From: Acidobacteriaceae bacterium
GTDB lineage: Bacteria; Acidobacteriota; Terriglobia; Terriglobales; Acidobacteriaceae
Direction of reading: 5' to 3'
Length of the DNA stretch: 6,628 bases
NCBI GenBank assembly: GCA_003164255.1
Contig: PLST01000332.1
Span: 1 to 6,628, forward strand
Shown: positions 4,994 to 6,628 of the stretch, in pieces
Numbering within the stretch: position 1 is the first letter of the stretch
Layout: each line of letters starts with the position of its first letter
Notes under the pieces: generated by a model
What the model was told of the DNA's origin: nothing
The model's input: the letters and a program-made list of their open reading frames with translations, nothing else
Database searches by the model: none
Translations under genes and position numbers: made by a program

Positions 4994-5224
4994 CAGGCTC
5001 TAAATCCGCGCCCTTTCAAAACATCGCGCTCTCAGGATTTTTCCGCAACCTGTTGAACCCGAGCGTGCTGGGCAAGCAAGGCGTATTCCCCGCGTGATAG
5101 GCTGCTATGCAACACAGCTTGATGAAGAGAGCTGTTCGAAATCCCGGTCCCCGGCCTTCGTCCGCAGGCAGAATGCCGCCGCGGTGAATCCTGCCGGAGG
5201 ACCTATTTCCAAAGAGGACAACCG

Positions 5225-6628
5225 ATGACGCAATTCCGTTTTCTTTCGATCGTACTTGTTGCTGCCGGCATGGCGCTGGCGCAGACGGCAAAGGCCGAGG
5301 ACCAGAAACCCGCGGCACCGCCCGAGAGCAAGAGCCTTGATCTCTCGGCGATCGACAAGACCGCCGACCCGTGCACGAACTTTTATCAATATGCATGCGG
5401 CAACTGGGTGAAGAGCAATCCGATTCCAAGCGACCAAGTGATCTGGGCGCGGTCGTTCTCATTGCTGCGGGAGCGGAACCGCTACCTGCTTTGGCAGGAA
5501 CTGGACGCGGCGGCGAAGGATCCGAAAAGTCCGCTGCAGAAGCAGTACGGCGATTTTTATGCGTCGTGCATGAATACTGACCTTGTGGATAAAAAGGGCA
5601 TCACGCCGATTGAACCGGCATGGACGGCAATTGCTGGACTTTCTGATGCGAGTAAGCTGCCGGCGCTGCTGAGCGAGCTTGAAAACCACGGGACACCGGA
5701 CGGATTTTTCAATTTCGACGTGGACCAGGACCAGAAGGATTCATCGAAACAGATCGCGGAGATCTTCCAGGGCGGAATTTCGCTGCCCGACCGCGACTAC
5801 TACATTGTGGATTCGGCGCGTTTCAAAGGCATCCGCGCGCAGTACATAGCGCACGTGACCAAGATGTTCACGCTGTCCGGCGATACGCCGGAGCAGGCAG
5901 CGAAAGAGGCCGCGGCAGTGATGGAGATTGAGACGGCGATGGCGAAGTCCTCGACCAGCCGCACGGATCTGCGCAACCCAGCGAACCGGTATCACATTTA
6001 CACGGTTGGCGACTTTGAGAAGCTGGCTCCGGACTTCGATTGGAACGTGTACTTCTCGGGCATCGGGATTGGCCACTTCGATAGTTTGAACGTGGCGACT
6101 CCGGATTACTTCAAGGCGCTGGACGGGTTGCTGAAGAGCGAGCCGCTGGAGTCGTGGAAGAGCTATCTTCGCTGGCACGTTCTGCACGGACAGGCACCGC
6201 GCTTGGCGAAGGCGTTTTTCGACGAAGATTTCGCCTTCTTTGCACGGACTCTGAATGGACAGGAAGAGCCTCAAGCGCGCTGGAAGCAGTGTTCGACCCT
6301 GACCGACCGGGAACTTGGCGAGGCAGTGGGCCAGGACTGGGTGAAGGAGAACTTTCCGCCCGAGGCCAAGGCGAGCATGGACAAGCTGGTGGCGGCGCTG
6401 GAGAAGTCGCTGGGCGACGACATCAAGACTTTGCCGTGGATGAGCGACGACACCAAGAAGGCTGCGGAAGAAAAGCTGGCGATGATCCGCAACAAGATCG
6501 GATACCCGGAGAAGTGGCGCGACTACTCGAGCGTGAAGGTGGACCGCGACGAGCTGATCGGCAACGTTCATCATGCCAACGTGTTCGAGCGCAACTACAA
6601 CTATGCCAAGCTGGGCAAGCCGGTGGAC
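5225..6628 (+). CDS. M13-family (neprilysin/PepO-like) metallopeptidase, N-terminal part
   Basis: The first 468 codons of a gene that continues past the right edge. M13 enzymes are zinc endopeptidases of roughly 650-700 residues that cut peptides outside the cytoplasm. A signal peptide is clear (residues 1-24, with possible cuts after ALA at 19 or AKA at 24), so the enzyme is exported. The hallmark DPCTNFYQYACGNW (49-62) opens the N-terminal domain (PF05649), and ISLPDRDYY (185-193) is another family signature. The rest of the visible part is the helical lid domain; the catalytic HExxH and ExxxD motifs would lie beyond the window, so activity cannot be judged. The start is supported by AGAGGA at 5213-5218, six bases before the ATG. 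The gene stands alone after a repeat-filled spacer, with no operon partner visible upstream. Confidence 0.95.
   Translation, partial: MTQFRFLSIVLVAAGMALAQTAKAEDQKPAAPPESKSLDLSAIDKTADPCTNFYQYACGNWVKSNPIPSDQVIWARSFSLLRERNRYLLWQELDAAAKDPKSPLQKQYGDFYASCMNTDLVDKKGITPIEPAWTAIAGLSDASKLPALLSELENHGTPDGFFNFDVDQDQKDSSKQIAEIFQGGISLPDRDYYIVDSARFKGIRAQYIAHVTKMFTLSGDTPEQAAKEAAAVMEIETAMAKSSTSRTDLRNPANRYHIYTVGDFEKLAPDFDWNVYFSGIGIGHFDSLNVATPDYFKALDGLLKSEPLESWKSYLRWHVLHGQAPRLAKAFFDEDFAFFARTLNGQEEPQARWKQCSTLTDRELGEAVGQDWVKENFPPEAKASMDKLVAALEKSLGDDIKTLPWMSDDTKKAAEEKLAMIRNKIGYPEKWRDYSSVKVDRDELIGNVHHANVFERNYNYAKLGKPVD

Larger units (their letters stand above)
4531..5224. other. Gene-free repeat mosaic before the peptidase gene
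   Basis: About 690 bases with no credible coding frame. Open frames exist on both strands but have low-complexity Arg/Ser/Pro-rich translations, no ribosome-binding sites and no domains. The stretch is built from short repeats and hairpins listed separately. From 5100 to 5210 nothing beyond ordinary spacer is seen; a peptidase promoter should lie here, but I cannot pick one with confidence. Confidence 0.6.

Noticed and set aside
4625..5056. 143-codon plus-strand frame through the repeat mosaic
   Set aside because: It spans the 48-bp repeats and hairpins, has no ribosome-binding site, and the translation is low-complexity Arg/Ser/Pro/Leu.
5122..5187. 21-codon leader ORF before the peptidase gene
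   Set aside because: It has no Shine-Dalgarno sequence and no regulatory signature such as a run of one amino acid. It is within what chance allows in spacer DNA.
5741..6574. Long minus-strand open frame opposite the M13 peptidase
   Set aside because: The plus-strand frame has unmistakable M13 signatures. The antisense frame is a codon-bias shadow with His/Arg/Leu-rich composition.

Overview
The window looks like a piece of an Acidobacteriota chromosome, most likely class Terriglobia. Four things point there: the high GC, the style of the OprB-like porin and the M13 peptidase, gene spacers filled with small hairpin repeats such as GGGCTAAAGCCC and GGCACGGCT-GA-AGCCGTGCC, and the CCTTCGACTTCGCTCAGGG-type repeat. 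This placement is inference from sequence style and has not been tested by a search.

Layout from left to right. Bases 1-861 are the C-terminal part of a phosphoglucomutase/phosphomannomutase. It is followed with no gap by a small FtsB/DivIC-like membrane coiled-coil protein (862-1275). A 279-base spacer (1276-1554) holds a degenerate 7-bp tandem repeat and several short hairpins. On the minus strand lies a complete OprB-like outer-membrane porin (1555-3081). It is divergent from a complete CsoR/RcnR/FrmR-family repressor on the plus strand (3160-3432). The 78-base gap between these two genes carries two operator-like sites, TACC-N7-GGTA and TACC-N7-GGTT.

The 3433-4200 stretch looks empty at first but probably holds a small minus-strand transcription unit. 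A second copy of the porin promoter/operator module (TTGACA-N14-TATGGT overlapping TACC-N7-GGTA) sits at 4156-4181 and points leftwards. About 320 bases downstream is a 61-codon ORF with an excellent Shine-Dalgarno sequence and a duplicated CVWV motif (3646-3831). A possible 37-residue single-helix membrane peptide follows seven bases after its stop (3525-3638). The simplest reading is one repressor controlling itself, the divergent porin and this small-protein unit, which is a compact metal- or aldehyde-responsive regulon. The repressor carries the His3/Cys35/His60/His64 ligand set known from the nickel/cobalt sensor RcnR.

From about 4200 to 5224 there is no convincing gene. The stretch is a mosaic of repeats: a 146-bp unit in two tandem copies, a perfect 18-bp inverted repeat bounding a 326-bp segment, two 48-bp direct repeats inside that segment, and a 10-bp-stem hairpin. 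At 5225 a secreted M13-family metallopeptidase begins on the plus strand and runs off the right edge before its HExxH zinc site.
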